Positions 46,671-59,341 of a DNA stretch of 64,000 bases are shown piece by piece (the stretch's first letter is position 1; each line of letters opens with the position of its first letter). Location: the NCBI RefSeq assembly GCF_003105155.1, contig NZ_QETK01000010.1, positions 62,001 to 126,000 of the forward strand. Direction: 5' to 3'. The notes beneath the pieces are model-generated. The model made no database searches and was not told the origin of the DNA. It was given only the letters and a program-made list of their open reading frames with translations. Made by a program: the position numbers and the translations under genes. This stretch comes from Pseudomonas sp. SDI (GTDB lineage Bacteria; Pseudomonadota; Gammaproteobacteria; Pseudomonadales; Pseudomonadaceae).

Positions 46671-47042
46671 TCAGCTATCGAAGGCGTTTTTCAGCCAGTC
46701 CAAGGGTTGACCCGCATGGCCATTGCCTTGCAGGGCGATCACGTCGAAACGGCAGGGATGGTTGGCCCACTGCGGTTCGTTCTGAAGGAAAGTCTGCGCG
46801 GCGAGCGCGAGTTTTTCCTGCTTGCGTGCATCGATACTGCCAAGTGCGCCACCAAAGCCCGGGTGCAGCCGGTATCGGACTTCGACGAATACTACTGTAT
46901 CGCTGTCGAGCATGACCAGATCAAGCTCGCCGCGGGTGCATCGCCAGTTCTGCGCCAGCAGGCTCAGGCCCTGCCCCTGAAGGTAGCGCAGGGCCTGAGC
47001 CTCGGCGGCCTTGCCGGCCGCCTGGCGCGAACTGTCGGGCAT
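46671..47042 (-). CDS. yraN: YraN-family predicted endonuclease-fold protein
   Basis: 123 residues of UPF0102. RGELDLVMLD and VVFVEVRYR form the D-ExK-like restriction-endonuclease core, and GSIDARKQEKLALAAQTFL follows. Role unknown, possibly DNA processing. Start overlaps the lpoA stop by one base (TGATG). Confidence 0.9.
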   Translation of the reverse strand: MPDSSRQAAGKAAEAQALRYLQGQGLSLLAQNWRCTRGELDLVMLDSDTVVFVEVRYRLHPGFGGALGSIDARKQEKLALAAQTFLQNEPQWANHPCRFDVIALQGNGHAGQPLDWLKNAFDS

Positions 47043-48856
47043 CAGCGCGGGGTGTCCGGCAGGCGTTTGACCTGACCGCCGGCAAACTCGGCCCACGGCA
47101 ACTGCCGCTCGACGCGCTGGTTGGGGTTCATGCTCAGGCTGCCGGAGAGGCCTTCGATACGGTTGTCCGGCAGCGTCTTGAGCTGACCCAGGCGTGGCGC
47201 CAGGCTGTAGGCGTCGACACCCATGGCGTACAGGCGGCCTAGGCTGCCGGCCGCTTGTGGCCACTGGCGTACTACCTGCTGACGCAGCGAGTTGCCACTG
47301 TCGAGCAGCCACGGGGTTTCGCAGAAGCGGATACCGGTCATGTCGTTGTACTGGTTAACGTCACCACTAGCGCTGTACACATTGGAGGTAGCGTAGACCG
47401 GCACGTCGCCGGCGTACTGGAAGTTCAGCGTCGGTTTGATCTGCTGGGCCTGCTGCGGGGTGGCGGCGAGGAAGATGAAATCGATGTCCTGGCGACGCGA
47501 CGGCTGCGCGGCGACGTTGCCGCCGACGGTGCTTTGCAGGCTCTTGGCGCGGCCTTCGCTTTGGCGCAGCTGGAACAGGTCGGCGATCTGCTGGGCCAGG
47601 GCCACCGGCTGGGCAACATGCTCGGCGGCGATCAGGGTGCCGCCATTGGCTTCCCAGTCCTGGCGGAAGGCTTTCAGTACGCGGTCGCCCCACTCGCCGC
47701 TCGGCACCAGGGCCACGGCACGGCGCATGCCGTCGGCACGGGCGCGGCGCGAGACTTCGCGGGCTTCGTCTTCGGCCGCGAGGCCGAACTGGAACAGCTG
47801 CGCCGGGCCGCTCTGGCCTGCGTCGCTGTAGTTCAGTGCGAGGGTGGTAATCGGCAGTTGCGGGCGCGCGGCCAGTTGCTTGACCAGCGGTTTTTCCAGC
47901 GGGCCGACGACCAGTTGCACGCCAGCGGCTTGCGCCTGACGATAGAAGTCATCAAGCGAGGTCAGGCGCGAGCTGTCGAACACCTGCACCTGAGGCGGCT
48001 TCTGGCCGGCCTGCTGGGCCTGGAAATGGGCGGCCATGAAGCCATCGCGCAGGGCACGGGCGACACCGGCCAGCGGGCCTTCCTGAGGCAGTAGCAGGGC
48101 AATCTTGGTCAGCGGCTGGCTGGCCAGCTCCTTGAGCTTGATCAATGGCAGCGGCAGTTGCACTGCGGCCGGGTGATCGGCGTGCTGGCTGCGCCAGGTT
48201 TCGATGGCTGCTTGCTGCTGTTCCAGGGTGCCGGCGCTTTTCACGGCCAGGGCCAGGCTGGTCCAGCCGGCCATCACGTCGGTACCGGCACCTTGCAGTT
48301 GCTCGCTCGGCAGGGCGGCGACCAGGCTCCAGATGGCTTCGTGGTTGGCGCTGGCGGCCGGGCCGCTGAGCAGCGGTGCCAGGGCAACGCGCTCCTGGGC
48401 GGCTGCCAGGATCTGGCCATCGGCTTCGAGGGCGGCGGCGCGCACGCTACGGGTGCGTGCCTGAAGGTCTGCCGGCAGCTCGTTCAGGCGCGCCAGGCTC
48501 GGGTGGCCGAGGGCGCTGAGGGCGGCTTTGGGTTGGTTGCGGATCATCGCCAGTTCTGCTGCCAGGGTGCTGGCGTAGACCTGCTGGGCTGGCTTGAGGG
48601 TGTCCAGCTGGACCTGCTCGAGAATGCGCGCGGCGCGTACGTTGTCCTTCTGCCGATAGGCCAGGTCAGCCGCGCTCAGGCGCAGCAGTGCGGCTTTTTC
48701 AGGTGTCTTGCTGGTGGCGGCCTGGTCGAGCAGTTGCTCGATGCTGGCATCCGGTGTGCGTGGCAGTTCACCCAGGCTGGACGAAGGCGAACTGGCGCAA
48801 GCTGCCAGCAGGGCAGCGAGACAGAGGGCTGAGAGCAGCCGCAGGCAAGCGATCAT
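47042..48856 (-). CDS. lpoA: Penicillin-binding protein activator LpoA
   Basis: 604 residues: lipoprotein signal (AALLAAC), N-terminal TPR-like helical domain, and C-terminal periplasmic-binding-protein-like domain (KIALLLPQEGPLAGVARALR; DFIFLAATPQQAQQIKPTLN; ending MNPNQRVERQLPWAEF). LpoA stimulates the transpeptidase PBP1A from the outer membrane. Divergent from rsmI across 186 bases, which must hold both promoters. Confidence 0.93.
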   Translation of the reverse strand: MIACLRLLSALCLAALLAACASSPSSSLGELPRTPDASIEQLLDQAATSKTPEKAALLRLSAADLAYRQKDNVRAARILEQVQLDTLKPAQQVYASTLAAELAMIRNQPKAALSALGHPSLARLNELPADLQARTRSVRAAALEADGQILAAAQERVALAPLLSGPAASANHEAIWSLVAALPSEQLQGAGTDVMAGWTSLALAVKSAGTLEQQQAAIETWRSQHADHPAAVQLPLPLIKLKELASQPLTKIALLLPQEGPLAGVARALRDGFMAAHFQAQQAGQKPPQVQVFDSSRLTSLDDFYRQAQAAGVQLVVGPLEKPLVKQLAARPQLPITTLALNYSDAGQSGPAQLFQFGLAAEDEAREVSRRARADGMRRAVALVPSGEWGDRVLKAFRQDWEANGGTLIAAEHVAQPVALAQQIADLFQLRQSEGRAKSLQSTVGGNVAAQPSRRQDIDFIFLAATPQQAQQIKPTLNFQYAGDVPVYATSNVYSASGDVNQYNDMTGIRFCETPWLLDSGNSLRQQVVRQWPQAAGSLGRLYAMGVDAYSLAPRLGQLKTLPDNRIEGLSGSLSMNPNQRVERQLPWAEFAGGQVKRLPDTPR

Positions 48857-49042
48857 GTAAGAATCCTGTTACTCGATCAAATTAACCTGCAATTGTACCC
48901 AAGCGCTGGCCGGGGCGCGATCTTGCTGGCGTTAATCCTTCAATATAGGTGCTCTCGGCCACCGCGAGCCCCCGCGCGGTTACGCATTGTTGCCGGCGAT
49001 CGGGCTACAATGGCGCTTTGATCAAATTGACAGGTGTGTGCT

Positions 49043-49921
49043 GTGACCGATGCTCCAGGTGCTTCCAATTCCGCTGCCGGTACTCTTTACGTGGTGGCCA
49101 CGCCGATCGGCAACCTGGATGACATGAGTGCACGGGCGCTGAAGGTGTTGAGCGATGTGGCGCTGATTGCGGCCGAAGACACCCGCCATTCCATCCGGCT
49201 GATGCAGCATTTTGGCATCAATACGCCGCTGGCCGCTTGCCATGAGCACAACGAACGTGAGGAGGGCAGCAGCCGCTTCATCGCCCGCCTGCTGGCCGGC
49301 GACAACGTTGCACTGATTTCCGATGCTGGCACGCCGTTGATTTCCGATCCGGGGTATCACCTGGTGCGTCAGGCGCGGGCTGCTGGCATTGCGGTGGTTC
49401 CGGTGCCGGGCGCCTGCGCGCTGATTGCCGCGCTGTCGGCGGCCGGCCTGCCGTCGGACCGGTTCATTTTCGAGGGCTTCCTGCCGGCCAAGTCGGTCGG
49501 TCGGCGTTCGCGTCTGAGCCTGCTCAAGGAAGAGCCGCGCACCCTGATCTTCTACGAAGCGCCGCACCGCATCCTTGAGTGCCTGCAGGACATGGAGTCG
49601 ATCTTTGGTGCCGAGCGCCCGGCCTTGCTCGCCCGCGAGCTGACGAAAACCTTCGAAACCCTCAAGGGCCTGCCGCTGGCCGAGTTGCGCGCGTTCGTCG
49701 AAGCCGACAGCAATCAGCAGCGCGGTGAGTGCGTGGTGCTGGTGGCTGGCTGGACTGCACCGGCCGATGAAGACGCGGTGGGGAGCGAAGCGATGCGTGT
49801 GCTCGATCTGCTGCTGGCGGAGATGCCACTTAAACGCGCGGCGGCGTTGGCAGCAGAAATTACCGGCGTTCGTAAGAATGTTCTGTATCAAGCGGCGCTG
49901 GATAAACAGAAAGACCACTGA
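49043..49921 (+). CDS. rsmI: 16S rRNA 2'-O-methyltransferase RsmI
   Basis: Methylates the ribose of C1402 in 16S rRNA. About 292 residues. Tetrapyrrole-methylase fold with TLYVVATPIGNLDD, AEDTRHSIRLMQHF, LISDAGTPLISDPGYHLV, VPGACALIAALSAAGL and FYEAPHRI. GTG 49043 is preferred because AGG lies eight bases upstream; GTG 49034 is also in frame. Stands 65 bases before rnpB. RsmH, which methylates the same base, is encoded 1.2 kb away. Confidence 0.94.
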   Translation: MTDAPGASNSAAGTLYVVATPIGNLDDMSARALKVLSDVALIAAEDTRHSIRLMQHFGINTPLAACHEHNEREEGSSRFIARLLAGDNVALISDAGTPLISDPGYHLVRQARAAGIAVVPVPGACALIAALSAAGLPSDRFIFEGFLPAKSVGRRSRLSLLKEEPRTLIFYEAPHRILECLQDMESIFGAERPALLARELTKTFETLKGLPLAELRAFVEADSNQQRGECVVLVAGWTAPADEDAVGSEAMRVLDLLLAEMPLKRAAALAAEITGVRKNVLYQAALDKQKDH

Positions 49922-49986
49922 TGTCACATTGATATTAATTGTTTTATCGCTTGTTCTCCGAGGCCTCTACCGTTAACCTTTGCAGC

Positions 49987-50346
49987 GGAGAGTCGATCGG
50001 ACAGTCGCTGCCTTCTTTTGTTCCGCAAAAGTAGGGGGAGGAAAGTCCGGGCTCCATAGGGCAGAGTGCCAGGTAACGCCTGGGAGGCGCGAGCCTACGG
50101 AAAGTGCCACAGAAAATAACCGCCTAAGCACTTCGGTGCCGGTAAGGGTGAAAAGGTGCGGTAAGAGCGCACCGCACGTCTGGCAACAGTTCGTGGCTAG
50201 GTAAACCCCACTCGGAGCAAGACCAAATAGGGTTCCATATGGCGCGGCCCGCGTTGGAACCGGGTAGGTTGCTAGAGGCGTCCAGTGATGGCCGTCGTAG
50301 AGGAATGACTGTCCTCGACAAAACCCGGCTTACAGATCGACTCTCC
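49987..50346 (+). ncRNA. rnpB: RNase P RNA (class A)
   Basis: The ends GGAGAGTCGAT and ATCGACTCTCC pair to form helix P1. The conserved core elements GGAGGAAAGTCCGGGC, GAAAATAACCGC-type and the 3' GGCTTACAGATCG are present, as is the GGTAAACCCC region. It is the catalytic RNA that trims tRNA 5' leaders. Length about 360 is normal for Pseudomonas. It lies between rsmI and mraZ. Confidence 0.95.
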
Positions 50347-50553
50347 ACCTCTTTTCCCTCCTGCTTGAATCGATAGCAGATGCGGCGTGGTAATACCGAA
50401 AAATTCTTACTCTTAATAAATCACTTTAACTTCGCGCTCTATCTGTTTGAGTGAGTTTGCTTTTTCCTGTCAAAAATCCCTCCGAATAGTCCATTCCTGT
50501 TGCGATGTTGAGCTAAATCTCCGTTCTGTAAGGGTTTTCCTTATAACCGCGCC

Positions 50554-50583
50554 TTGACGGTGTGGTAGGCGGATTCCTATAGT
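50554..50583 (+). promoter_or_regulatory. Sigma-70 promoter of the dcw cluster (Pmra)
   Basis: TTGACG-N18-TATAGT, about 75 bases before the mraZ start and directly upstream of the MraZ boxes. Confidence 0.8.
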
Positions 50584-50590
50584 GTGCGCA

Positions 50591-50620
50591 AGTGGCAGAA
50601 AGTGGCATGAAGTGGGTTTT
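50591..50620 (+). promoter_or_regulatory. MraZ operator boxes
   Basis: Three direct repeats TGGCA, TGGCA, TGGGT with exact 10-base period (50593, 50603, 50613). E. coli MraZ binds TGGGN repeats with five-base spacers in the same place. Supports autorepression of mraZ and the downstream genes. Confidence 0.75.
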
Positions 50621-50657
50621 CAGAGACAAAAAAGCTAACATTTAGGGATGAGCAGCC

Positions 50658-51113
50658 GTGTTCCGCGGAGCCAACGCAATCAACCTCGACGCAAAAGGCC
50701 GCCTCGCTATGCCGAGCCGGTATCGTGACGAGCTCGATTCGCGCAGTTCCGGGCAGTTGATCGTGACGATCGATGCGGTTGATCCCTGTTTGTGTGTCTA
50801 CCCACTCGATGAATGGGAACTGATCGAGGCCAAGTTGAGAGCCTTGCCGTCGTTACGCGAAGAGAACCGTCGCCTGCAGCGTTTGCTGATCGGCAATGCG
50901 GTGGATCTGGAGCTCGATGGCAGTGGGCGCTTTCTGGTGCCGCCACGCTTGCGCGAATACGCCAAGCTCGACAAGCGGGCAATGCTTGTGGGGCAACTGA
51001 ACAAATTCCAATTGTGGGACGAGGATGCCTGGAATGCTGTTTCCGCAGCGGACCTGGCAGCCATACAACAACCGGGCGCCATGCCTGATGAACTGCGTGA
51101 TTTGATCCTGTGA
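50658..51113 (+). CDS. mraZ: Transcriptional regulator MraZ
   Basis: 151 residues of two AbrB-like SpoVT domains, each with a DxxGR-type motif ([17 protein letters not shown] and [17 protein letters not shown]). Binds its own promoter and regulates division and cell-wall genes. GTG start at 50658 after GGGATGAG. Stop overlaps the rsmH start (GTGA). Confidence 0.94.
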   Translation: MFRGANAINLDAKGRLAMPSRYRDELDSRSSGQLIVTIDAVDPCLCVYPLDEWELIEAKLRALPSLREENRRLQRLLIGNAVDLELDGSGRFLVPPRLREYAKLDKRAMLVGQLNKFQLWDEDAWNAVSAADLAAIQQPGAMPDELRDLIL

Positions 51114-52053
51114 CTATAGATAGCGGCTTTAACCACATCACCGTACTGCTTGACGAAGCCGTCGAGGCTCTCGCGGTGCGCGCCGATGGCTGCTACCTGG
51201 ATGGCACCTTCGGTCGCGGTGGGCACAGCCGGTTGATCCTCCGGCATCTCGGTCCGGATGGCCGGCTGCTTGGCTTCGATAAAGATCCTCAAGCGATTGC
51301 CAACGGGCAAGCGCTGGCGGCCGAAGACGGCCGCTTTGTCATTGTGCAGCGCAGTTTTGCCGAGTTGGGTGAAGAGGTTGCAGCACGCGGCCTGGCCGGC
51401 AAGGTCAACGGTATTCTGCTCGACCTCGGTGTGTCGTCGCCGCAGCTCGATGACCCGGAGCGCGGCTTCAGCTTCATGAACGACGGCCCGCTGGACATGC
51501 GCATGGACCCGAGTCGTGGCGTCAGTGCTGCCGAGTTCATCGCTACTGCGCCGGCCGAAGAAATCGCCCGGGTGTTCAAGGAATACGGTGAAGAGCGTTT
51601 TGCCAAGCGCATGGCCAATGCCGTTGTCGCCCGCCGTGAAATCACCCCATTTACCCGCACCGCCGATCTGGCCGAAGTGCTCAAGGTCGCCAATCCGGCA
51701 TGGGAAAAAGGCAAGAACCCGGCAACCCGTGCATTCCAGGGCCTGCGGATTCACGTCAACAACGAGCTGGGCGATCTGGAAGCCGGCCTGCAAGCCGCCC
51801 TCGATACACTGGAAATCGGTGGCCGGCTGGTGGTGATCAGCTTCCACTCCCTGGAAGACCGCATCGTCAAACTGTTCATGCGCAAGCTGGCCAAGGGTGA
51901 GGCAGATAATCTGCCGCGCAACCTGCCGGTTCAGCACAAACCGTTCGAGCCGAAAATCAAAGTGCATGGCAAGGCCCAGTTCGCTTCCGAAGCCGAGCTC
52001 AAGGCCAACCCGCGTTCGCGCAGCGCGGTCATGCGTGTGGCGGAGAAGCTTCG

Positions 52054-52057
<4 letters not shown>
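51110..52057 (+). CDS. rsmH: 16S rRNA m4C1402 methyltransferase RsmH
   Basis: 315 residues. SAM-binding motifs [16 protein letters not shown] and [18 protein letters not shown], plus the catalytic-region [13 protein letters not shown]. Methylates N4 of C1402. GTG start overlapping mraZ; its stop overlaps the ftsL start (GTGA). Confidence 0.96.
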
Positions 52058-54079
<2,022 letters not shown>

Positions 54080-54080
<1 letters not shown>

Positions 54081-55546
54081 TGACGATGCCATTGAGTAAA
54101 CTGTTTGCCCTGAGCGGCAACAACGACCCGTTGATCCGCGAGCTGACCCTCGACAGTCGCAGCGTGCGCGCCGGCGACCTGTTCCTGGCAGTGCCGGGCG
54201 CCAAGGTCGACGGTCGCGATCACATTGCCGACGCGCTCAAGCGCGGCGCGGCAGCCGTTGCCTATGAAACGGCCGGCGCCACCGTGCTGCCGATCACCGA
54301 CGTGCCGCTGATTCCGGTCAAGGGCCTGATCGCCCAGTTGTCCGACATTGCCGGGCGCTTCTACGGTGAGCCGAGCCGTCAACTGGACCTGGTCGGCGTC
54401 ACCGGCACCAACGGCAAAACCAGCGTGACCCAACTGGTGGCTCAGGCACTGGACATTCTGGGTCAGCATTGCGGCCTGATCGGCACCCTCGGCACTGGTT
54501 TCTACGGCGAACTGCAAAGCGGCCGTCTGACCACGCCCGACCCGATCGCCGTGCAGTCGACTCTTAACGACCTGAAGAAGGCCGGAGCCAAGGCGGTCGC
54601 CATGGAAGTTTCGTCCCATGCGCTGGAGCAGGGCCGGGTGGCAGCGTTGGCATTCGACATCGTGGTGATGACCAACCTGTCCCGCGATCACCTCGATTAC
54701 CACGGCAGCATGGAAGCCTACAAAGCCGCCAAGGCGCGCCTGTTCGCCTGGCCGAACCTGCGTTGCCGGGTGGTCAACCTGGACGACGATTTCGGCCGTG
54801 AGCTGGCTGCCGAGTCAGGCGAGTCGCGCTTGATCAGTTACAGCCTGAAAGACGCCGGCGCTTTGTTGTACTGCCGCGAAGCGCGCTTCACCGACGATGG
54901 CGTCGACGCGGTACTGGTCACCGCCCAGGGTGAGCGCCGCCTGCGTAGCCGTCTGCTTGGCCGCTTCAACCTGAGCAACATGCTGGCCGCGGTCGGCACC
55001 CTGATGGCCATGGACTACCCGCTAGACGACATTCTCAAGGCAACCCCGCAGCTTGAAGGGCCGGTCGGGCGCATGCAGCGTCTGGGTGGTGGTCATAAGC
55101 CATTGGTGGTGGTCGATTATGCGCACACACCGGATGCGCTGGAAAAGGTCCTCGAAGCCCTGCGTCCGCATGCACAAGGCAAGCTGCTGTGCCTGTTCGG
55201 CTGCGGCGGCGATCGTGATCGCGGCAAGCGCCCACTGATGGCCGAGGTGGCCGAGCGCCTGGCTGATGGCGTGCTGGTCACCGACGACAACCCGCGCAGC
55301 GAAGACCCCCAGCAGATTTTCGCCGACATCCGTCCGGGCTTCGCCCAGGCCGATGCCGTGCCGTTCGTTGCCGGGCGCGGCACCGCCATTGCCCAACTGA
55401 TCGCCAGCGCCCACGCAGACGATGTCGTGGTTCTGGCGGGCAAGGGCCACGAGGATTATCAGGAGATCAATGGCGAGCGCCATGACTTCTCCGACCTGGT
55501 CGAAGCCGAAAAGGCTCTGGCTGCCTGGGAGGCCGAAAATGCTTAA
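54080..55546 (+). CDS. murE: UDP-MurNAc-tripeptide synthetase MurE
   Basis: 488 residues. ATP-grasp P-loop GVTGTNGKTSVTQL near residue 113, lysine-carbamate region, and DDNPRSED, the signature for meso-diaminopimelate as substrate, consistent with Gram-negative peptidoglycan. Start at ATG 54080 after GGAGG, sharing one base with the ftsI stop. Confidence 0.96.
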
Positions 55547-56906
55547 GCCATTGACCCTCAGCCAGCTCAGCAGCGCCTTGCGGGGCACCCTGGTGGGCGC
55601 CGACGCAACCTTTACCGGGGTCAGCATCGACAGCCGCGCCATCGTTGCCGGGCAGCTGTTCGTGGCCCTGGCCGGGCCGCGCTTCGATGGTCACGATTAC
55701 CTCAATGAAGTTGCTGGCAAAGGCGCAGTTGCCGCCCTGGTCGAACGTGAAGTACCGAACTCGACGCTGCCGCAACTGGTGGTAGCCGATTGCCGCCTGG
55801 CCCTTGGCCAGTTGGGCGCCCTGAACCGTGCGGGCTTCAGCCAGCCGGTGGCGGCCATCACCGGCTCCAGCGGCAAAACCACGGTCAAGGAAATGCTCGC
55901 GAGCATCCTGCGCACCCGTGGTCCGGTGCTGGCCACCTGTGGCAACCTGAACAACGACCTCGGCGCACCGCTGACCCTGCTGGAGATCGCTCCGGAACAC
56001 AGCGCAGCGGTGATCGAGCTGGGGGCTTCGCGGGTAGGCGAAATTCGCTACACCGTTGGCCTGACCCAGCCGCAAGTGGTGTTGATCAACAACGCTGGCA
56101 CCGCCCACGTCGGTGAGTTCGGCGGACCGGAAAAGATCGTCGAAGCCAAGGGTGAAATCCTCGAAGGCCTGGGCGAAGGCGGTGTTGCCGTGCTCAACCT
56201 GGACGACAAGGCCTTTGCCATCTGGCACAAGCGCGCCGGCCAGCACCCAGTGCTGACCTTCGCCCTGAACAATGCTGCCGCCGACTTCCATGCCAGCAAT
56301 ATCGGTCATGACCGCCGTGGTTGCCCAGCCTTCGACCTGCACAGTCCGTTGGGTTGCGAGCGGGTGCAGTTGAACCTGCTCGGCATTCATAACGTCAGCA
56401 ACGCCCTGGCAGCGGCAGCCGCTGCGCATGCCTTTGGTCTGACACTGCCGGGCATCGTCGCCGGCCTCAATGCCGTGCAACCGGTCAAGGGCCGTACTGT
56501 GGTGCAGATGGCCCCGAACGGGGTGCGGGTGATCGACGACAGTTACAACGCAAACCCCACCTCCATGTGCGCTGCCGTTGATATACTCGCCGGCTTTTCC
56601 GGGCGCACCGTTCTGGTGCTCGGGGATATCGGCGAATTGGGCCAGTGGGCCGAGGAAGGGCATCGCCAGGTTGGCGAGTACGCCAAAGGTAAGGTTGCGG
56701 CGCTGTATGCCGTGGGTCCGATGATGGCCCACGCGGTCAAGGCGTTCGGTAACGATGCTCGCCATTTCGTCAATCAAGCTGACCTGATCGACGCCGTTCG
56801 CGCCGAGCAGGCCACCAACACCACTATTTTGATCAAGGGTTCGCGCAGCGCTGCGATGGAAAACGTCGTAGTGGCACTGTGTGGTTCCAGCGGGGAGAAA
56901 CATTAA
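55539..56906 (+). CDS. murF: D-Ala-D-Ala adding enzyme MurF
   Basis: 455 residues. P-loop [14 protein letters not shown], and [17 protein letters not shown] and [11 protein letters not shown] motifs of MurF. Adds D-Ala-D-Ala to UDP-MurNAc-tripeptide. The start overlaps the murE end by eight bases; the open frame upstream of 55539 is within murE and not used. Confidence 0.95.
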   Translation: MLKPLTLSQLSSALRGTLVGADATFTGVSIDSRAIVAGQLFVALAGPRFDGHDYLNEVAGKGAVAALVEREVPNSTLPQLVVADCRLALGQLGALNRAGFSQPVAAITGSSGKTTVKEMLASILRTRGPVLATCGNLNNDLGAPLTLLEIAPEHSAAVIELGASRVGEIRYTVGLTQPQVVLINNAGTAHVGEFGGPEKIVEAKGEILEGLGEGGVAVLNLDDKAFAIWHKRAGQHPVLTFALNNAAADFHASNIGHDRRGCPAFDLHSPLGCERVQLNLLGIHNVSNALAAAAAAHAFGLTLPGIVAGLNAVQPVKGRTVVQMAPNGVRVIDDSYNANPTSMCAAVDILAGFSGRTVLVLGDIGELGQWAEEGHRQVGEYAKGKVAALYAVGPMMAHAVKAFGNDARHFVNQADLIDAVRAEQATNTTILIKGSRSAAMENVVVALCGSSGEKH

Positions 56907-57988
56907 TGCTGCTGCTGCTGGCTGAGTATCTGCAACAGTTCTACAAAGGCTTCGCGGTCTTTCAGTACCTGACCCTGCGCGGGATTCTCGGTGTACTGAC
57001 CGCGTTGTCGCTGGCCCTGTGCCTGGGCCCCTGGATGATCCGTACCCTGCAGATTCGCCAGATTGGTCAAGCGGTTCGTAACGACGGCCCGCAATCGCAC
57101 CTGTCCAAGTCCGGCACCCCGACCATGGGCGGCGCACTGATTCTTTCTGCTATCGGCATCAGCACCTTGCTCTGGGCTGATCTGACCAACCGCTATGTCT
57201 GGGTGGTGCTGATCGTCACCCTGTTGTTCGGCGCTATCGGCTGGGTCGATGACTACCGCAAGGTGATCGAGAAGAACTCGCGTGGCCTGCCGAGCCGCTG
57301 GAAATACTTCTGGCAGTCGGTGTTCGGCCTGGGCGCGGCGATCTTCCTTTATATGACCGCACCCACCAGCGTCGAAACCACGCTGATCGTACCAATGGTC
57401 AAGGACGTTACCATTCCGCTGGGTATCGGCTTCGTGGTGCTGACCTATTTCGTGATCGTCGGTTCGAGCAACGCGGTCAACCTGACCGACGGTCTCGATG
57501 GCCTGGCGATCATGCCGACGGTGATGGTCGGTGGTGCTCTGGGCATCTTCTGCTACCTGTCGGGCAACGTGAAATTTGCCGAATACCTGCTGATCCCGTA
57601 CGTACCGGGCGCCGGCGAGCTGATCGTGTTCTGCGGCGCCCTGATCGGTGCCGGGCTGGGCTTCCTCTGGTTCAACACCTACCCGGCACAAGTGTTCATG
57701 GGCGACGTCGGCGCACTGGCGCTGGGCGCTGCACTGGGCACCATTGCGGTAATCGTCCGTCAGGAAATCGTCCTGTTCATCATGGGCGGCGTGTTCGTCA
57801 TGGAAACCCTCTCGGTGGTGATCCAGGTGGCTTCCTTCAAGTTGACCGGCAAGCGCGTGTTCCGCATGGCGCCGATCCATCACCACTTTGAACTCAAGGG
57901 TTGGCCCGAGCCGCGGGTGATCGTCCGTTTCTGGATCATCACCGTGATTCTCGTGCTGATTGGCCTTGCCACCCTGAAACTGAGGTAG
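56906..57988 (+). CDS. mraY: Phospho-MurNAc-pentapeptide translocase MraY
   Basis: 360 residues and ten helices. Catalytic motifs [21 protein letters not shown] and [11 protein letters not shown], and the cytoplasmic HHHFEL loop ([10 protein letters not shown]). Makes lipid I from UDP-MurNAc-pentapeptide and undecaprenyl phosphate. Shares one base with the murF stop. Confidence 0.97.
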   Translation: MLLLLAEYLQQFYKGFAVFQYLTLRGILGVLTALSLALCLGPWMIRTLQIRQIGQAVRNDGPQSHLSKSGTPTMGGALILSAIGISTLLWADLTNRYVWVVLIVTLLFGAIGWVDDYRKVIEKNSRGLPSRWKYFWQSVFGLGAAIFLYMTAPTSVETTLIVPMVKDVTIPLGIGFVVLTYFVIVGSSNAVNLTDGLDGLAIMPTVMVGGALGIFCYLSGNVKFAEYLLIPYVPGAGELIVFCGALIGAGLGFLWFNTYPAQVFMGDVGALALGAALGTIAVIVRQEIVLFIMGGVFVMETLSVVIQVASFKLTGKRVFRMAPIHHHFELKGWPEPRVIVRFWIITVILVLIGLATLKLR

Positions 57989-57994
57989 AAACGC

Positions 57995-59341
57995 GTGTCC
58001 TTGATCGCATCTGACCACTTCCGCATCGTTGTCGGCCTCGGCAAGAGCGGCATGTCCCTGGTTCGCTTCCTGGCGAACCGGGGCGTTGCCTTTGCGGTGG
58101 CCGACACGCGCGAAAACCCGCCGGAGCTGGCGACCCTGCGTCGCGACTACCCGCAGGTGGAAGTGCGCTGCGGCGAGCTGGACATCGAGTTCCTCTGCCG
58201 CGCCGACGAGCTGTACGTGAGCCCCGGCCTGGCCCTGGCCACCCCCGCCTTGCAACAGGCCGCGGCCCGCGGCGTGAAGCTGTCCGGCGACATCGAGCTG
58301 TTCGCACGTAACGCCAGGGCGCCGATCGTCGCCATCAGCGGGTCCAATGCCAAGAGCACCGTTACCACCCTGGTCGGCGAGATGGCCGCAGCGGCAGGCA
58401 AGCGTGTGGCAGTGGGCGGCAACCTTGGTACGCCGGCGCTCGACCTGCTCAGCGACGATGTCGAGCTGTACGTGATGGAGCTGTCCAGCTTCCAGTTGGA
58501 GACCACCGATCAGCTCAACGCCGAAGTGGCCACCGTGCTCAACGTCAGCGAAGACCACATGGACCGTTACAGCGGCCTGCCGGCGTATCACCTGGCCAAG
58601 CACCGGATCTTCCGTGGCGCGCGGCAGGTGGTGGTGAACCGTCAGGACGCACTCAGCCGTCCGCTGCTGCTGGAGGGCCAGCCATGCTGGACCTTCGGCC
58701 TGAACACCCCGGATTTCAAAGCGTTCGGCCTGCGCGAAGAGCACGGCGAGAAGTACCTGGCGTTCGAATTCCAGAACCTCATGCCGGTGCGTGAACTGAA
58801 GATTCGCGGCGCGCACAACCAGGCCAACGCCCTCGCGGCGCTGGCCCTGGGCCATGCGGTGGGCCTGCCATTCGACGCGATGCTCAGTAGCCTGCGCAGC
58901 TTTGCCGGCCTGGCGCACCGTTGCCAGTGGGTCCGCGAGCGTAACGGCGTGAACTGGTACGACGATTCCAAAGCCACCAACGTTGGTGCCGCACTGGCTG
59001 CCATCGAGGGCCTGGGCGCGGACATCGACGGCAAGCTGGTGCTGGTTGCCGGCGGCGATGGCAAGGGTGCCGACTTCTCTGCGTTGCGTGCACCAGTAGC
59101 GGCACACTGCCGCGCCGTGGTGCTGCTCGGCCGCGATGCCGAGCGCCTGGCCGAGACCTTCGGCGATAGCGTGCCGCTGGTGCGCGTGCAGAGCCTCGAC
59201 GACGCCGTGCAGCAATGTGCCGCACTGGCCCAGCCGGGCGACGCGGTGCTGCTGTCGCCAGCGTGCGCGAGCCTGGACATGTTCAAGAACTTCGAAGAGC
59301 GTGGGCGCCTGTTCGCCCAGGCGGCGGAGGGCCTGGCATGA
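57995..59341 (+). CDS. murD: UDP-MurNAc-L-Ala:D-Glu ligase MurD
   Basis: 448 residues. P-loop AISGSNAKSTVTTL, LSSFQLETT, NVSEDHMDRY, WYDDSKATNVGA and the C-terminal LLSPACASLDMFKNFEERG. GTG start at 57995; stop overlaps the ftsW start (ATGA). Confidence 0.96.
   Translation: MSLIASDHFRIVVGLGKSGMSLVRFLANRGVAFAVADTRENPPELATLRRDYPQVEVRCGELDIEFLCRADELYVSPGLALATPALQQAAARGVKLSGDIELFARNARAPIVAISGSNAKSTVTTLVGEMAAAAGKRVAVGGNLGTPALDLLSDDVELYVMELSSFQLETTDQLNAEVATVLNVSEDHMDRYSGLPAYHLAKHRIFRGARQVVVNRQDALSRPLLLEGQPCWTFGLNTPDFKAFGLREEHGEKYLAFEFQNLMPVRELKIRGAHNQANALAALALGHAVGLPFDAMLSSLRSFAGLAHRCQWVRERNGVNWYDDSKATNVGAALAAIEGLGADIDGKLVLVAGGDGKGADFSALRAPVAAHCRAVVLLGRDAERLAETFGDSVPLVRVQSLDDAVQQCAALAQPGDAVLLSPACASLDMFKNFEERGRLFAQAAEGLA

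Larger units (their letters stand above)
50347..50657. other. Intergenic region upstream of the dcw cluster
   Basis: About 310 bases. The first two thirds are AT-rich with no gene. The last hundred hold the mraZ promoter and MraZ boxes listed separately. Confidence 0.6.

Noticed and set aside
56903-59215. Very long minus-strand open frame opposite mraY and murD
   Set aside because: A shadow of high-GC coding sequence. It lacks a ribosome binding site, its amino-acid content is skewed to His, Gln, Val and Arg, and both plus-strand genes are certain.
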